11,430 nt of DNA, from positions 1 through 11,430 of the forward strand of contig CAMEUH010000064.1 in the NCBI GenBank assembly GCA_945938055.1. The letters are read 5' to 3'. The notes under the pieces are model-generated. The model was not told the DNA's origin, made no database searches, and saw nothing but the letters and a program-made list of their open reading frames with translations. A program made the translations under genes and the position numbers. Of this stretch, positions 1 through 7,248 are shown piece by piece; position 1 is the stretch's first letter, and every line of letters begins with the position of its first letter. The stretch comes from an uncultured Eubacteriaceae bacterium (lineage in GTDB: Bacteria; Bacillota; Clostridia; Lachnospirales; Lachnospiraceae).

Positions 1-542
1 AACATGAGATGTATTGAAATTTGTATAGTTCATTAAAATCTACATAACCATTAATGATAAACTTTAACATGAGATGTATTGAAATTCATTATAACCTTTT
101 TCATATATATCGTTAAAAAAGATAAACTTTAACATGAGATGTATTGAAATTGTTATTCCTTCTTTCTATTTTTTAATTTTAGACTGATAAACTTTAACAT
201 GAGATGTATTGAAATACACGGTAACCAATCGGCTTAACCAAAGAAGGGTCTAGATAAACTTTAACATGAGATGTATTGAAATTCTATTTTAGCAAGGTTG
301 ATCGTTTTTATCATTCTTGATAAACTTTAACATGAGATGTATTGAAATGTTTAAAAAACTTACTTTCACACCTGGCATATGCTGATAAACTTTAACATGA
401 GATGTATTGAAATTGAGAAGAATATCGGATAAGATGCTAAAGTATTAGATAAACTTTAACATGAGATGTATTGAAATTACTTGACAGGATGAGTCCGGAA
501 CAGCTTGCAAATGATAAACTTTAACATGAGCTGTATTAAAAT
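1..542 (+). CRISPR. CRISPR array, leader-distal part (30-bp repeat, 8 spacers)
   Basis: A 30-bp repeat starting GATAAACTTT and ending GATGTATTGAAAT recurs at 56-85, 121-150, 186-215, 253-282, 319-348, 384-413 and 448-477, all identical. The last 20 bases of another copy lie at 1-20. A copy with two changes (A to C, G to A) lies at 513-542. The eight spacers are 34-37 bp and unrelated to one another. The 3' end ATTGAAAT resembles the 8-nt 5' handle of subtype I-B and type III crRNAs, which implies transcription left to right with the leader off the left edge. Repeat decay at the right fits the old, leader-distal end. No cas gene is in the window, so the subtype (I-B favoured by repeat length and handle) is an inference. 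Confidence 0.97.
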
Positions 543-573
543 AGATTGTCAGGAGAGCGCCCTCTAGGGGTGG

Positions 574-608
574 GAGAAAATTTTAATATGAAATGATGTA
601 TTGAAAAT
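574..608 (+). repeat. Decayed extra CRISPR repeat beyond the array end
   Basis: After the degenerate repeat at 513-542 there is a spacer-length stretch (543-573), then a sequence that aligns to the CRISPR repeat with several substitutions and a few inserted bases. It keeps GAxAAA, TTTAAxATGA and GATGTATTGAAA in order. I read it as an older repeat that has lost function. The stretch between contains a small CCCT/AGGG palindrome at about 561-570. Confidence 0.6.
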
Positions 609-631
609 AGAATATTTGTTTAAATCACCAG

Positions 632-660
632 TTGCATTAATCCTCCATCTGTGATAAGAT
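632..660 (+). promoter_or_regulatory. Promoter of the ACT-hom-apgM operon
   Basis: TTGCAT (632-637) and TAAGAT (655-660) are separated by 17 bp, and a TG one base upstream of the -10 makes it an extended -10. Transcription would start near 667, leaving a leader of about 67 nt before the ATG at 734. No T-box or riboswitch fold is evident in that leader. The promoter lies only 24 bp past the last CRISPR repeat remnant. Confidence 0.6.
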
Positions 661-733
661 TCTCTGTGGGAAAAACATCTGTATTTCTTAGAAAAACAAA
701 TTCCCGTTATTTTATATGGAAAAGGGCATTTTT

Positions 734-1177
734 ATGCAGGAAAAAGACAATTACTATGTGGTGAAGCAGAAGGCACTGCCAGAGGTTCTTCTTAAAGTGG
801 TTGAGGCAAAAAGGCTTTTGGAATCACAAAGGGCAATGACGGTACAGGAAGCTACGGATAAGGTGGAGCTTAGCCGAAGCTCCTTTTATAAGTATAAGGA
901 TGATATTTTTCCGTTTCGGGATAATACCCGCGGAAAGACGATAACATTTGTCATTCAGATTGATGACGAGCCGGGATTATTGTCTCAGGTGCTTGGGAAG
1001 ATTGCGGAATATAAGGCAAACATCCTGACAATTCACCAGACCATTCCAATTAACGGAATTGCATCCCTGACATTAAGTGTGGATATTTTAAATGAAACAG
1101 GGGACTCGTCAAGAATGATTGGAGAAATCGAGCAGCTTAGAGGCGTTCATTATCTCAAGATTTTATCACGTGAATAG
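734..1177 (+). CDS. ACT-domain protein, PheB / UPF0735 family
   Basis: The protein has 147 residues. An N-terminal helical part contains a helix-turn-helix-like stretch at about residues 36-61 (TVQEATDKVELSRSSFYKYK, then DDIFPF), characteristic of the UPF0735/PheB family. An ACT domain at about 70-145 (IDDEPGLLSQVLGKIAEYKANI) is the usual amino-acid-binding fold. Family members sit beside aromatic or aspartate-pathway genes and are assumed to sense an amino acid; the ligand is not known from sequence. The ATG at 734 is chosen because AAAGGG lies 7 nt upstream. An in-frame ATG at 716 has no ribosome binding site. It is the first gene of an operon with homoserine dehydrogenase 70 bp downstream, so sensing threonine-pathway products is a reasonable inference. 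It might bind DNA, but that is unproven. Confidence 0.9.
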   Translation: MQEKDNYYVVKQKALPEVLLKVVEAKRLLESQRAMTVQEATDKVELSRSSFYKYKDDIFPFRDNTRGKTITFVIQIDDEPGLLSQVLGKIAEYKANILTIHQTIPINGIASLTLSVDILNETGDSSRMIGEIEQLRGVHYLKILSRE

Positions 1178-1247
1178 CAGCTAAATTTGCGGCATGAGGA
1201 GCCGTTTGAATGAGAGAAAAAGACAAAAGGGTAAGATGGAGGAAGAA

Positions 1248-2462
1248 ATGGTAAATATTGGAATATTAGGTTATGGTACGGTTGGTTCCGGAGTTGTGGA
1301 AGTAATTAATACAAATCAGGAGTCTATCAACAAAAAGGCAGGAACTCAGATTCATGTAAAGTATGTTTTGGATCTTAAGGATTTTCCGGGAGATCCGATT
1401 CAGGAAAAGATTGTTCATGATGTGAATATTATTCTGGATGATCCATCAGTCAATGTGGTTGTAGAAGTAATGGGCGGTGTGGAACCGGCGTATACCTTTG
1501 TAAAGAAGGCACTTCTTAGCGGCAAAAGTGTGGTAACCTCCAATAAGGCGCTGGTTGCAAAACATGGAGCAGAACTTCTTGAAATTGCAAGAGAAAAGAA
1601 GCTTAATTTCCTGTTTGAAGCTAGTGTTGGCGGCGGTATTCCTGTAATTCGACCGTTAAATCAGTCACTTACGGCAGATGAAATCAAGGAAATTGCAGGA
1701 ATTCTTAATGGTACAACCAACTATATTCTTACAAAAATGGATAAGGAAGGACTGTCCTTTGACACAGTTTTAAGAGAAGCGCAGGAAAAGGGGTATGCGG
1801 AAAGAAATCCGGAAGCTGATGTGGAAGGTTATGATGCATGCCGTAAAATAGCAATACTTTCTTCGCTGGCATATGGTTTCCAGGTAGATTTTGAAGATAT
1901 CCATACAGAAGGAATCACAAAGATTTCTGACATGGATTTTAAATATGCAGAAAAGCTGGGACGTTCCATTAAACTGATTGGAATGAGCCGGAAGGAAGCT
2001 GACAAGGTTTATGCGATTGTTGCTCCGTTCATGATTACACCGGATCATCCGTTGTATTCTGTAAATGATGTGATTAATGGCATTCACATTACCGGAAACA
2101 TGGTAGGAGATGTAACTTTTATCGGTGCCGGTGCAGGAAAACTTCCAACGGCAAGTGCGGTTGTAACAGATGTCGTGGATTGTGCAAAGCACCTTGGAAC
2201 GAATATTATGTCTTTCTGGAGCAGGGAAAAGCAGGAACTTGCTGATATCAGCAAGACTTCACGTGCATTTTATGTGCGAATCAAAGGAAGCAAGGAAGAT
2301 AAGCTGGATGCAGTAAAGAAAGCCTTTGGTAATGTACAGATAGTAGAACTGGAGAATGTTAATGATGAATTTGCTGTTGTAACAGAAGTGATGGAAGAAG
2401 GCAGATTTGAAAATGCAGCTGCAACACTGGATTGTCTGGTAAACCGCATCAGATTGTGGTAA
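1248..2462 (+). CDS. hom: Homoserine dehydrogenase
   Basis: This is a cytosolic enzyme reducing aspartate semialdehyde to homoserine with NAD(P)H, the branch point to threonine and methionine. The protein has 404 residues. The Rossmann nucleotide loop GYGTVGSGV is at residues 8-16 (G8, G10, G13). The conserved SNKALVA follows at 98-104 and GILNGTTNYIL at 151-161. The signature GYAERNPEADVEGYDACRK at 182-200 carries residues matching the yeast active-site trio: E185, D196 and K200. The last 70 residues (from about 338) look like a C-terminal ACT-type regulatory domain. The ATG at 1248 has GGAGG 5 nt upstream. In-frame starts at 1194 and 1236 would add a basic, non-conserved tail ahead of the Rossmann strand. 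It lies between the ACT gene and the ApgM-like gene (44 bp downstream), all on one strand. Confidence 0.96.
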   Translation: MVNIGILGYGTVGSGVVEVINTNQESINKKAGTQIHVKYVLDLKDFPGDPIQEKIVHDVNIILDDPSVNVVVEVMGGVEPAYTFVKKALLSGKSVVTSNKALVAKHGAELLEIAREKKLNFLFEASVGGGIPVIRPLNQSLTADEIKEIAGILNGTTNYILTKMDKEGLSFDTVLREAQEKGYAERNPEADVEGYDACRKIAILSSLAYGFQVDFEDIHTEGITKISDMDFKYAEKLGRSIKLIGMSRKEADKVYAIVAPFMITPDHPLYSVNDVINGIHITGNMVGDVTFIGAGAGKLPTASAVVTDVVDCAKHLGTNIMSFWSREKQELADISKTSRAFYVRIKGSKEDKLDAVKKAFGNVQIVELENVNDEFAVVTEVMEEGRFENAAATLDCLVNRIRLW

Positions 2463-2506
2463 TCAATAGGAATCTTGCAGAATGACATGCTAATTTGGAG
2501 GCAGAT

Positions 2507-3709
2507 ATGAAATATATTGTAGTTTTAGGCGATGGAATGGCTGATGAGCCAATAGAGGAACTGGGTGGAAAGACACCTCTTGAATATGCAGATACACCGA
2601 CTATGGATAAGTACTCCAAAATGTCGGAAGTTGGAATGGTACATACGATACCGGATGGAATGTCGCCGGGCAGTGATACGGCAAATCTTGCAGTTTTAGG
2701 CTATAATCCAAGACAGTATTATACCGGACGTTCCCCATTGGAAGCGTTAAGTATCGGTGTGGACATGAAGACTACAGATGTGGCACTTCGTTGTAATATT
2801 GTAACGGTATCAACGGATGATAAGCCATATGAAGAAAAGACAATCATAGACCATAGCTCCAGCGAAATTTCCACGGAGGATGCAGCTGTTCTTTTGGATG
2901 CTGTCCGTAAAGAATTAGAAAATGATACTTACAAATTCTATGTAGGAACAAGCTATCGTCATCTTACCATTTGGGATAAAGGAGAAGTAGTGCCGCTTAC
3001 GCCGCCTCACGATATTCTTGGAAAGGTAATTGGAGAATATCTTCCACAGGATGCAGTACTTCGTGAGATGATGAAGAAAAGTTATGATATTCTTTCCAAT
3101 CATCCGATTAACGTAGAACGTATGAAAAAGGGGCTTAATCCTGCAAATTCCATCTGGTTCTGGGGTGCTGGTACAAAGCCTTGTGTAACTTCTTTTGAAG
3201 AAAAGAACCACAAAAAAGGAGTTATGATTTCTGCGGTTGATTTGCTTAAAGGGATAGCAGTGGGAGCAGGAATGAAAGTGGTAGTGGTAGAGGGAGCGGA
3301 CGGTTCTCTTCATACCAATTATGAAGGGAAAGCAGATGCAGCAATTAAGGCACTTCTTTCCGATGGCTATGACTTTGCATATATTCATGTGGAAGCACCG
3401 GATGAAATGGGTCATCAGGGAAGTTATGAAAGAAAGATTCAGGCAATTCAGTTTTTGGATGAGAGAATCATTAAGCGGGTAATTGATGCGTTTGAACAGT
3501 CTGGCGAGGATTTCAGAATGCTTATCATGCCGGATCATCCTACACCGGTGCATCTTCGTACCCATACAAGTAATCCGATTCCGTACATGCTATATGACAG
3601 TTCCGATAAAAAGAACGGAAAGTATGACTATAATGAAAAATGCGGTAAAGAAAGCGGAATCTTTGTGGAAGAAGGATATACCCTGATTAATAAGTTATTT
3701 GAAAAATAA
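2507..3709 (+). CDS. ApgM-like metalloenzyme, probable alternative homoserine kinase
   Basis: The 400-residue protein belongs to the alkaline-phosphatase-like metalloenzyme superfamily, in the archaeal-type cofactor-independent phosphoglycerate mutase branch. Visible motifs are LGDGMAD (metal ligand D9), GMSPGSDTANLAVLGYNP (probable phospho-carrier S56), EAPDEMGHQG (D299, H303), MPDHPTP (D343, H344) and RTHT (H353). A bacterial subfamily next to hom has been proposed as a replacement homoserine kinase (TIGR02535). The EAPDExGH motif, where mutases more often have TDxAGHDG, and the position directly after hom support that reading. Annotation as phosphoglycerate mutase is the alternative. The ATG at 2507 has GGAGG 5 nt upstream; a TTG at 2495 overlaps that site and is unlikely. 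It is the last gene of the operon, followed by a terminator. Confidence 0.9.
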   Translation: MKYIVVLGDGMADEPIEELGGKTPLEYADTPTMDKYSKMSEVGMVHTIPDGMSPGSDTANLAVLGYNPRQYYTGRSPLEALSIGVDMKTTDVALRCNIVTVSTDDKPYEEKTIIDHSSSEISTEDAAVLLDAVRKELENDTYKFYVGTSYRHLTIWDKGEVVPLTPPHDILGKVIGEYLPQDAVLREMMKKSYDILSNHPINVERMKKGLNPANSIWFWGAGTKPCVTSFEEKNHKKGVMISAVDLLKGIAVGAGMKVVVVEGADGSLHTNYEGKADAAIKALLSDGYDFAYIHVEAPDEMGHQGSYERKIQAIQFLDERIIKRVIDAFEQSGEDFRMLIMPDHPTPVHLRTHTSNPIPYMLYDSSDKKNGKYDYNEKCGKESGIFVEEGYTLINKLFEK

Positions 3710-3718
3710 ATGATAGAA

Positions 3719-3767
3719 AACTCCCTGCATCTGGAATGGTTTCATTCCTTTATGCAGGGAGTTTTTG
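3719..3767 (+). terminator. Rho-independent terminator, probably bidirectional
   Basis: AACTCCCTGCAT (3719-3730) pairs perfectly with ATGCAGGGAGTT (3752-3763). A second stem inside it, GGAATG with CATTCC (3733-3738 and 3743-3748), extends the hairpin. TTTTT follows on the plus strand. On the minus strand the hairpin is followed by a shorter T run, so it can also stop the convergent lipoprotein operon that ends at 3783. Confidence 0.92.
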
Positions 3768-3782
3768 TATTCTTTGGAAGGA

Positions 3783-5402
3783 TTATTGGTTCTCCTGTAT
3801 CTTATCACGGCCGCCCATACCTCCGCGACCACCCATGTTTCCATGGTTTCCCATGGCACCCATGCCAGAACCATAGATGGTAGAAGTCATTTCAATGGAT
3901 GTATTTTCTGTTCCGGTAGATAAGGTATAGGTCTCACCAACCTGAATGTCTGGTGTGCTGATTAAAATACTGTTGTAACTCTTTGAAGGAGTGTACTTGG
4001 TAATTACATTACCAGAGGCATCTGTTAAAATGGCTGTAGTTTCAGCTTTCTGCGTGGATTGGATATTTGCAAGAATGGAACATTGTGTGGAGTCGCTGCC
4101 AAAATTCTGTGCCATGCCGCTAAATCCAAATGCGATTATTGTTCCACCGGTTATCATAGCACTTTGATTATAATCAAGAGCACCGTTTCCACTATTTTCC
4201 GGTCCCTCGATAATAATCTCGCCTCCATTTACCGTAAGGGTTCCGTTGGAATCAATACCATCACCAGAGGCATTTACGTAAAGTATTCCACCATTAATGA
4301 TAATACTGCTGTTCTCGCCAGAAAAACGGTCATTTTCTGCCATCATACTGCTTTGGTCATTTCCTCCTGCGGCATTGATTCCGTCATCGCTTGAAACAAT
4401 CTGAATCGTACCACCGTCAATGGTAATGTATTGTGCCTCCAGACCTTCATAACAGCGAGAAACATTAAGAACACCATCACGCACCCAGAGATGGCTGTCG
4501 GCATGAAAGGCATCATCACCAGCAGTTATGTTAAAAGTTCCGCCTTCTAACTGAATGGTAGAAGAGGCATCCAGACTATCGCTTTCGGTTGTAATGTCAA
4601 AAGTGCCTCCGGAAATGTAGATAAAACCCTTGGATGTATCATCGGTATTTTTACTATGAATCCCATCCTTTGTGGCATTTAACGTAAACGTTCCATCAGC
4701 AATCCGGACGCTGTCCTTCCCGGAAATGGCACTGGATGATGCGGTGATGTGGTAAATACCTCCAGTAATTACAAGGTCATCCTTGGATACAATTCCGTGA
4801 CCTGCAGGGGACGTAATCTGCAGAGTTCCACTTCCGTTAAGGGTAAGGTCTGACTTGGAGAAAATAACAGAATCAATGTTATACTCATTTTCCTCGAAGG
4901 TTCCTCCATTTGAAAGAAGATTGGTGCTTCCTTCCGAAAGTGTGATGAAAACTTTGTCGGCCTTTTTAATAAAGATAGCGGCGCTATTATCGGAATGGAT
5001 ATTTACGCCATTTAGTACCAGCTGTATCTTTGCAGAATCATCTGCATCAATGACAATCTGTCCGTTCCCTAAAGAGCCGGATAAAATGTAACAGCCTTCA
5101 CTGGATAGGGTAACAGATTCGTCTGCCAGGGTAATCTGTGTGGCAGAAGAAACGTCATATTCTGTTTTGCTGTCACGTTCCGTGAACATTTCATCGGCGT
5201 TTAAGGTGATAAACTCGCCACTTGTGGATAAGGCAATTGTATTGCTTGAAGTATCTGAAAATGTTTCCGGTTCATTTGCGACTGTATCTGCATTTTCTTT
5301 TGCTGTGGTATTGGAACTGCATCCGGTTGTGGCAAAAATCATGCCAAAGGAGAGGAATACAGCAAGCATTTTTCTTAAATGAAAATTCAAATTAGAGTTC
5401 AT
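3783..5402 (-). CDS. Surface lipoprotein with beta-helical carbohydrate-binding domain (Cthe_2159 type)
   Basis: The 539-residue protein starts with a lipoprotein signal: basic residues at 10-11, a hydrophobic core at 12-24, and a lipobox FATTGC with lipidation at C28. A low-complexity linker follows to about residue 60. A long repetitive region (about 60-430) has rungs such as KDGIHS, DDAFHAD, YEGLEAQ, DDGINAAG and GDGIDSNG, spaced roughly 20-45 residues apart and alternating with GGTF/GGTI turns. This is the pattern of the Cthe_2159/DUF4353 beta-helix family, whose founding member binds cellulose and pectin-like polymers. Residues 511-531 form a Gly/Met-rich tail. The ATG at 5402 has GGAGG 9 nt upstream and overlaps the end of the DUF4956 gene by 11 bases. 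Ligand and role here are unknown; the operon suggests a surface polymer-linked function. Confidence 0.88.
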   Translation of the reverse strand: MNSNLNFHLRKMLAVFLSFGMIFATTGCSSNTTAKENADTVANEPETFSDTSSNTIALSTSGEFITLNADEMFTERDSKTEYDVSSATQITLADESVTLSSEGCYILSGSLGNGQIVIDADDSAKIQLVLNGVNIHSDNSAAIFIKKADKVFITLSEGSTNLLSNGGTFEENEYNIDSVIFSKSDLTLNGSGTLQITSPAGHGIVSKDDLVITGGIYHITASSSAISGKDSVRIADGTFTLNATKDGIHSKNTDDTSKGFIYISGGTFDITTESDSLDASSTIQLEGGTFNITAGDDAFHADSHLWVRDGVLNVSRCYEGLEAQYITIDGGTIQIVSSDDGINAAGGNDQSSMMAENDRFSGENSSIIINGGILYVNASGDGIDSNGTLTVNGGEIIIEGPENSGNGALDYNQSAMITGGTIIAFGFSGMAQNFGSDSTQCSILANIQSTQKAETTAILTDASGNVITKYTPSKSYNSILISTPDIQVGETYTLSTGTENTSIEMTSTIYGSGMGAMGNHGNMGGRGGMGGRDKIQENQ

Positions 5403-6087
5403 ACAGATTCGCCTCCTGTCTTGAAATACTGATTTCTAAATTTCCATTTCGGCAGCGAAGTGCATCAATGAAGGCCTTTTCATCAGCCGGATTTTTCATG
5501 GTAATATTATAGGTTAATTTAAACAGGCTTCCCATGTTGGTAGTTTTAACGGATGTAATTTCGTGTTGTGAAGTGTATTGTTCCAGAATTTCATCAAATA
5601 CTCCACAGTAGTCCAAATCTTCCGGAATGGTGATACGAAGAGATTTGTCGGGAACAGGGCGGTTTATGTGTTTTAAGTTTATGTGGCTAAAAAGGAGCAT
5701 TGCTATTCCAAGAATAAAAGTAAATAGTACGGCATATCCCAGATATCCCATGCCGCAGATGAGACCGGAAGCCATGGCAAGGAACAAAGTTCCAATGTCT
5801 CTTGCACTACCAGGAACAGAACGGAAACGTACCAGACTAAAGGCGCCTGCAACAGCAACCCCTGCGCCAACATTCCCGTTTACCATCATAATGATGACAC
5901 AGACGATGGCAGGAAGCAGGGAAAGCGTTAAGACAAAGCTTTGGGTAAAACGTCCGCTTCTGGCATAGATAAAAGCAAGAAAAATGCCAATTACAAGTGC
6001 CATGGAAAGACAGAGCAAAAACTCCGGGATGGCAATGGCAGATACTGTTGTAGAATCAAAAACTCCTTGAAATAATGTATTAAGCAT
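5392..6087 (-). CDS. DUF4956 membrane protein
   Basis: The 231-residue protein has four predicted membrane segments, about 22-41, 49-68, 98-114 and 117-136. Between the second and third is the family signature GAFSLVRFRSVP (81-92). The C-terminal part, about 145-231, is soluble and probably cytoplasmic. DUF4956 proteins have no proven biochemical activity but are habitually encoded next to VTC-domain proteins. The ATG at 6087 is chosen because the protein then begins MLNTLFQG, and GGAGG lies 11 nt upstream, slightly far. A TTG at 6120 in the same frame lacks a site. The start overlaps the end of the VTC gene by 8 bases and the end overlaps the lipoprotein start by 11 bases. Translation of the three is therefore probably coupled, fitting a membrane complex. 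The partnership is inferred from this arrangement. Confidence 0.9.
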   Translation of the reverse strand: MLNTLFQGVFDSTTVSAIAIPEFLLCLSMALVIGIFLAFIYARSGRFTQSFVLTLSLLPAIVCVIIMMVNGNVGAGVAVAGAFSLVRFRSVPGSARDIGTLFLAMASGLICGMGYLGYAVLFTFILGIAMLLFSHINLKHINRPVPDKSLRITIPEDLDYCGVFDEILEQYTSQHEITSVKTTNMGSLFKLTYNITMKNPADEKAFIDALRCRNGNLEISISRQEANLYEL

Positions 6088-6799
6088 AATGATATAATCC
6101 TCCGTTTTCTTTCTTTTCAAAAATAGCTTTATAAGCTGATCCGTATTTGGAAAAAGATGTCTTAAAAATTTTTTCCCGACTTAAAATCTGTACCAGCCAC
6201 ATCGGAATGGCACCCGATGTTTTAATCTCCATGAGAATCTGGTCATTTTCCAAAAGCGGCATTCCATAGATTCCCTTACAAAGAGAAAGGTCATAATTGC
6301 GCCATAGAATCTGATTATCAAAGGTAATGCGAAAATCCTGATTACATTTGGAATAAAAGGCTTCCCGCTGGTAGGAAAGCAGTACCGAAGGACGAATCTC
6401 ATTGTAAAAAGAAAGAAAATAATCAATCTCTCTCGTAATCTGACTGTCCGGCGCAGGTTTTCCACGAAGAAGATAATCGTCAGCGTTATGCTGTGTCATT
6501 GCAATCCGGCGTTTGTATACAATGGAATCATATTTCTTCTTAAGTTCCACAAATACTAACGAATCACTATCTGCAGTGCCGTAGCTCCGAAGCCTCAGCT
6601 TTTCCTTGTAAACAGGATGCTCTAAGGAACGGCGTACCAGCAGATAGTCAGGGGTGTCAAAATATAGGCTCAAAATGGTACTACGTCCATGGATATCAGC
6701 CATCATGTACGAATCCATTTCTTTTTTAATCATCTCATATTGTACTTTATTAATCAGATATTTGATTTCGTAGCGTTTAAAAATCATCTGGTCACTCAT
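6080..6799 (-). CDS. VTC-domain protein, polyphosphate-polymerase-like
   Basis: The 239-residue protein spans a whole VTC domain, the tunnel fold that in yeast Vtc4 makes polyphosphate from ATP. Conserved charged positions are visible: FKRYEIKY (7-14), the substrate-binding KLRLRSYG (67-74, with K67, R69 and R71), VELKKKYD (84-91), YKRR (95-98), YQREAF (143-148), the metal-binding glutamate in LMEIKTSG (E191), and FSKYGSAY (K218). No SPX domain or membrane segment is fused, unlike yeast. Membrane contact is presumably supplied by the DUF4956 protein. The ATG at 6799 has AAAGGAG 7 nt upstream. It is the first gene of a three-gene operon behind a probably two-component-controlled promoter. Whether the bacterial enzyme makes polyphosphate or another polymer cannot be told from sequence. 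Confidence 0.92.
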   Translation of the reverse strand: MSDQMIFKRYEIKYLINKVQYEMIKKEMDSYMMADIHGRSTILSLYFDTPDYLLVRRSLEHPVYKEKLRLRSYGTADSDSLVFVELKKKYDSIVYKRRIAMTQHNADDYLLRGKPAPDSQITREIDYFLSFYNEIRPSVLLSYQREAFYSKCNQDFRITFDNQILWRNYDLSLCKGIYGMPLLENDQILMEIKTSGAIPMWLVQILSREKIFKTSFSKYGSAYKAIFEKKENGGLYHYA

Positions 6800-6823
6800 A
6801 TTAAATCTCCTTTCGATGATATG

Positions 6824-6856
6824 AGTTTAACAGGTGAACCTTAAATGGAATTTAAA
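6824..6856 (-). promoter_or_regulatory. Promoter of the VTC operon with probable response-regulator half-sites
   Basis: On the minus strand the order is TTTAAA (6851-6856), five bases, TTTAAG (6840-6845), ten bases, then extended -10 TGTTAAACT (6824-6832). There is no good -35. The paired TTTAA half-sites sit where an activated promoter binds an OmpR-type regulator. The 11-base block ATTTAAGGTTC and the extended -10 recur at the same spacing upstream of the regulator operon (see 9647-9678). The leader would be only about 18 nt. Confidence 0.6.
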
Positions 6857-6899
6857 AAAGGGGAAATTTATAGGATGGATTTTTTGTGCTGACGTTGTC

Positions 6900-7200
6900 G
6901 GGTTCTCCTGCCAGATGTGGGGCGACTATGGGAAGGGGCTGGGATACCGGGGGCAGAACCATATGCGAGTTACGAATTGTGGTTTTCTAATACAATACAT
7001 TTTATTTATTGGTAAGTGACGAGAACGCTTGCAATTGCCCATCCTTGGGCAAGAGCAAGCTCAATCCGCCGTCCTGGCGGATTGTCTCTGAAAAATAAAG
7101 TATTGTATAAGAAAAGCCTACAATTCTCCACAAGCATATGGTTCTGCCTCCGGTATCCCAGCCCCTTCCCATAGTCGCCCCACATCCGGCAGGAGAACCC
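6900..7200. repeat. Fold-back element 1: long outer stem enclosing an inner stem and two hairpins
   Basis: Outer arms 6900-6965 and 7135-7200 are 66-bp inverted repeats with two mismatches. Inside, 6975-6998 pairs imperfectly with 7100-7125, including a perfect 8-bp part at 6991-6998 with 7100-7107. The enclosed loop holds two hairpins. H1 is GCTTGC (7027-7032) and TTGCCCA (7035-7041) with TTGGGCAA (7045-7052) and GCAAGC (7055-7060). H2 is CAATCCGCC (7062-7070) and GGCGGATTG (7076-7084) around a 5-base loop. A TGACG/CGTCA pair (6890-6894, 7208-7212) may extend the outer stem. No gene or known RNA family is recognised. Fold-back DNA such as a non-autonomous mobile element, or a structured RNA, are possible readings. 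Confidence 0.85.
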
Positions 7201-7248
7201 TCTGAGTCGTCATGTGTCTAAAGTATATTGAAATTTTGCCAAGGAATA

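Noticed and set aside
716..733. Upstream ATG for the ACT-domain gene
   Set aside because: It has no ribosome binding site, and the bases after it contain the AAAGGG site that serves the ATG at 734.
1194..1247. Longer start for homoserine dehydrogenase
   Set aside because: The extra residues are basic, not conserved in the family, and precede a well-placed GGAGG for the ATG at 1248.
1770..3565. Antisense open frames of 140 and 216 codons across hom and the ApgM-like gene
   Set aside because: They are mirror frames of strongly supported genes, with His/Cys/Ile-rich unnatural composition and no start signals.
6900..7200. Invertible promoter (phase switch) flanked by inverted repeats
   Set aside because: No recombinase gene is near, and the only promoter-like sequence inside (TTGTCT, 18 bp, TATAAG at 7082-7111) is weak and not well kept in element 2. 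The internal covarying hairpins are better explained by a fold. It stays possible.
7215..7234. GTATATTGAAAT between the two elements, like the end of the CRISPR repeat
   Set aside because: Only about ten bases agree, the rest of the repeat is missing, and the sequence is AT-rich. This is chance.
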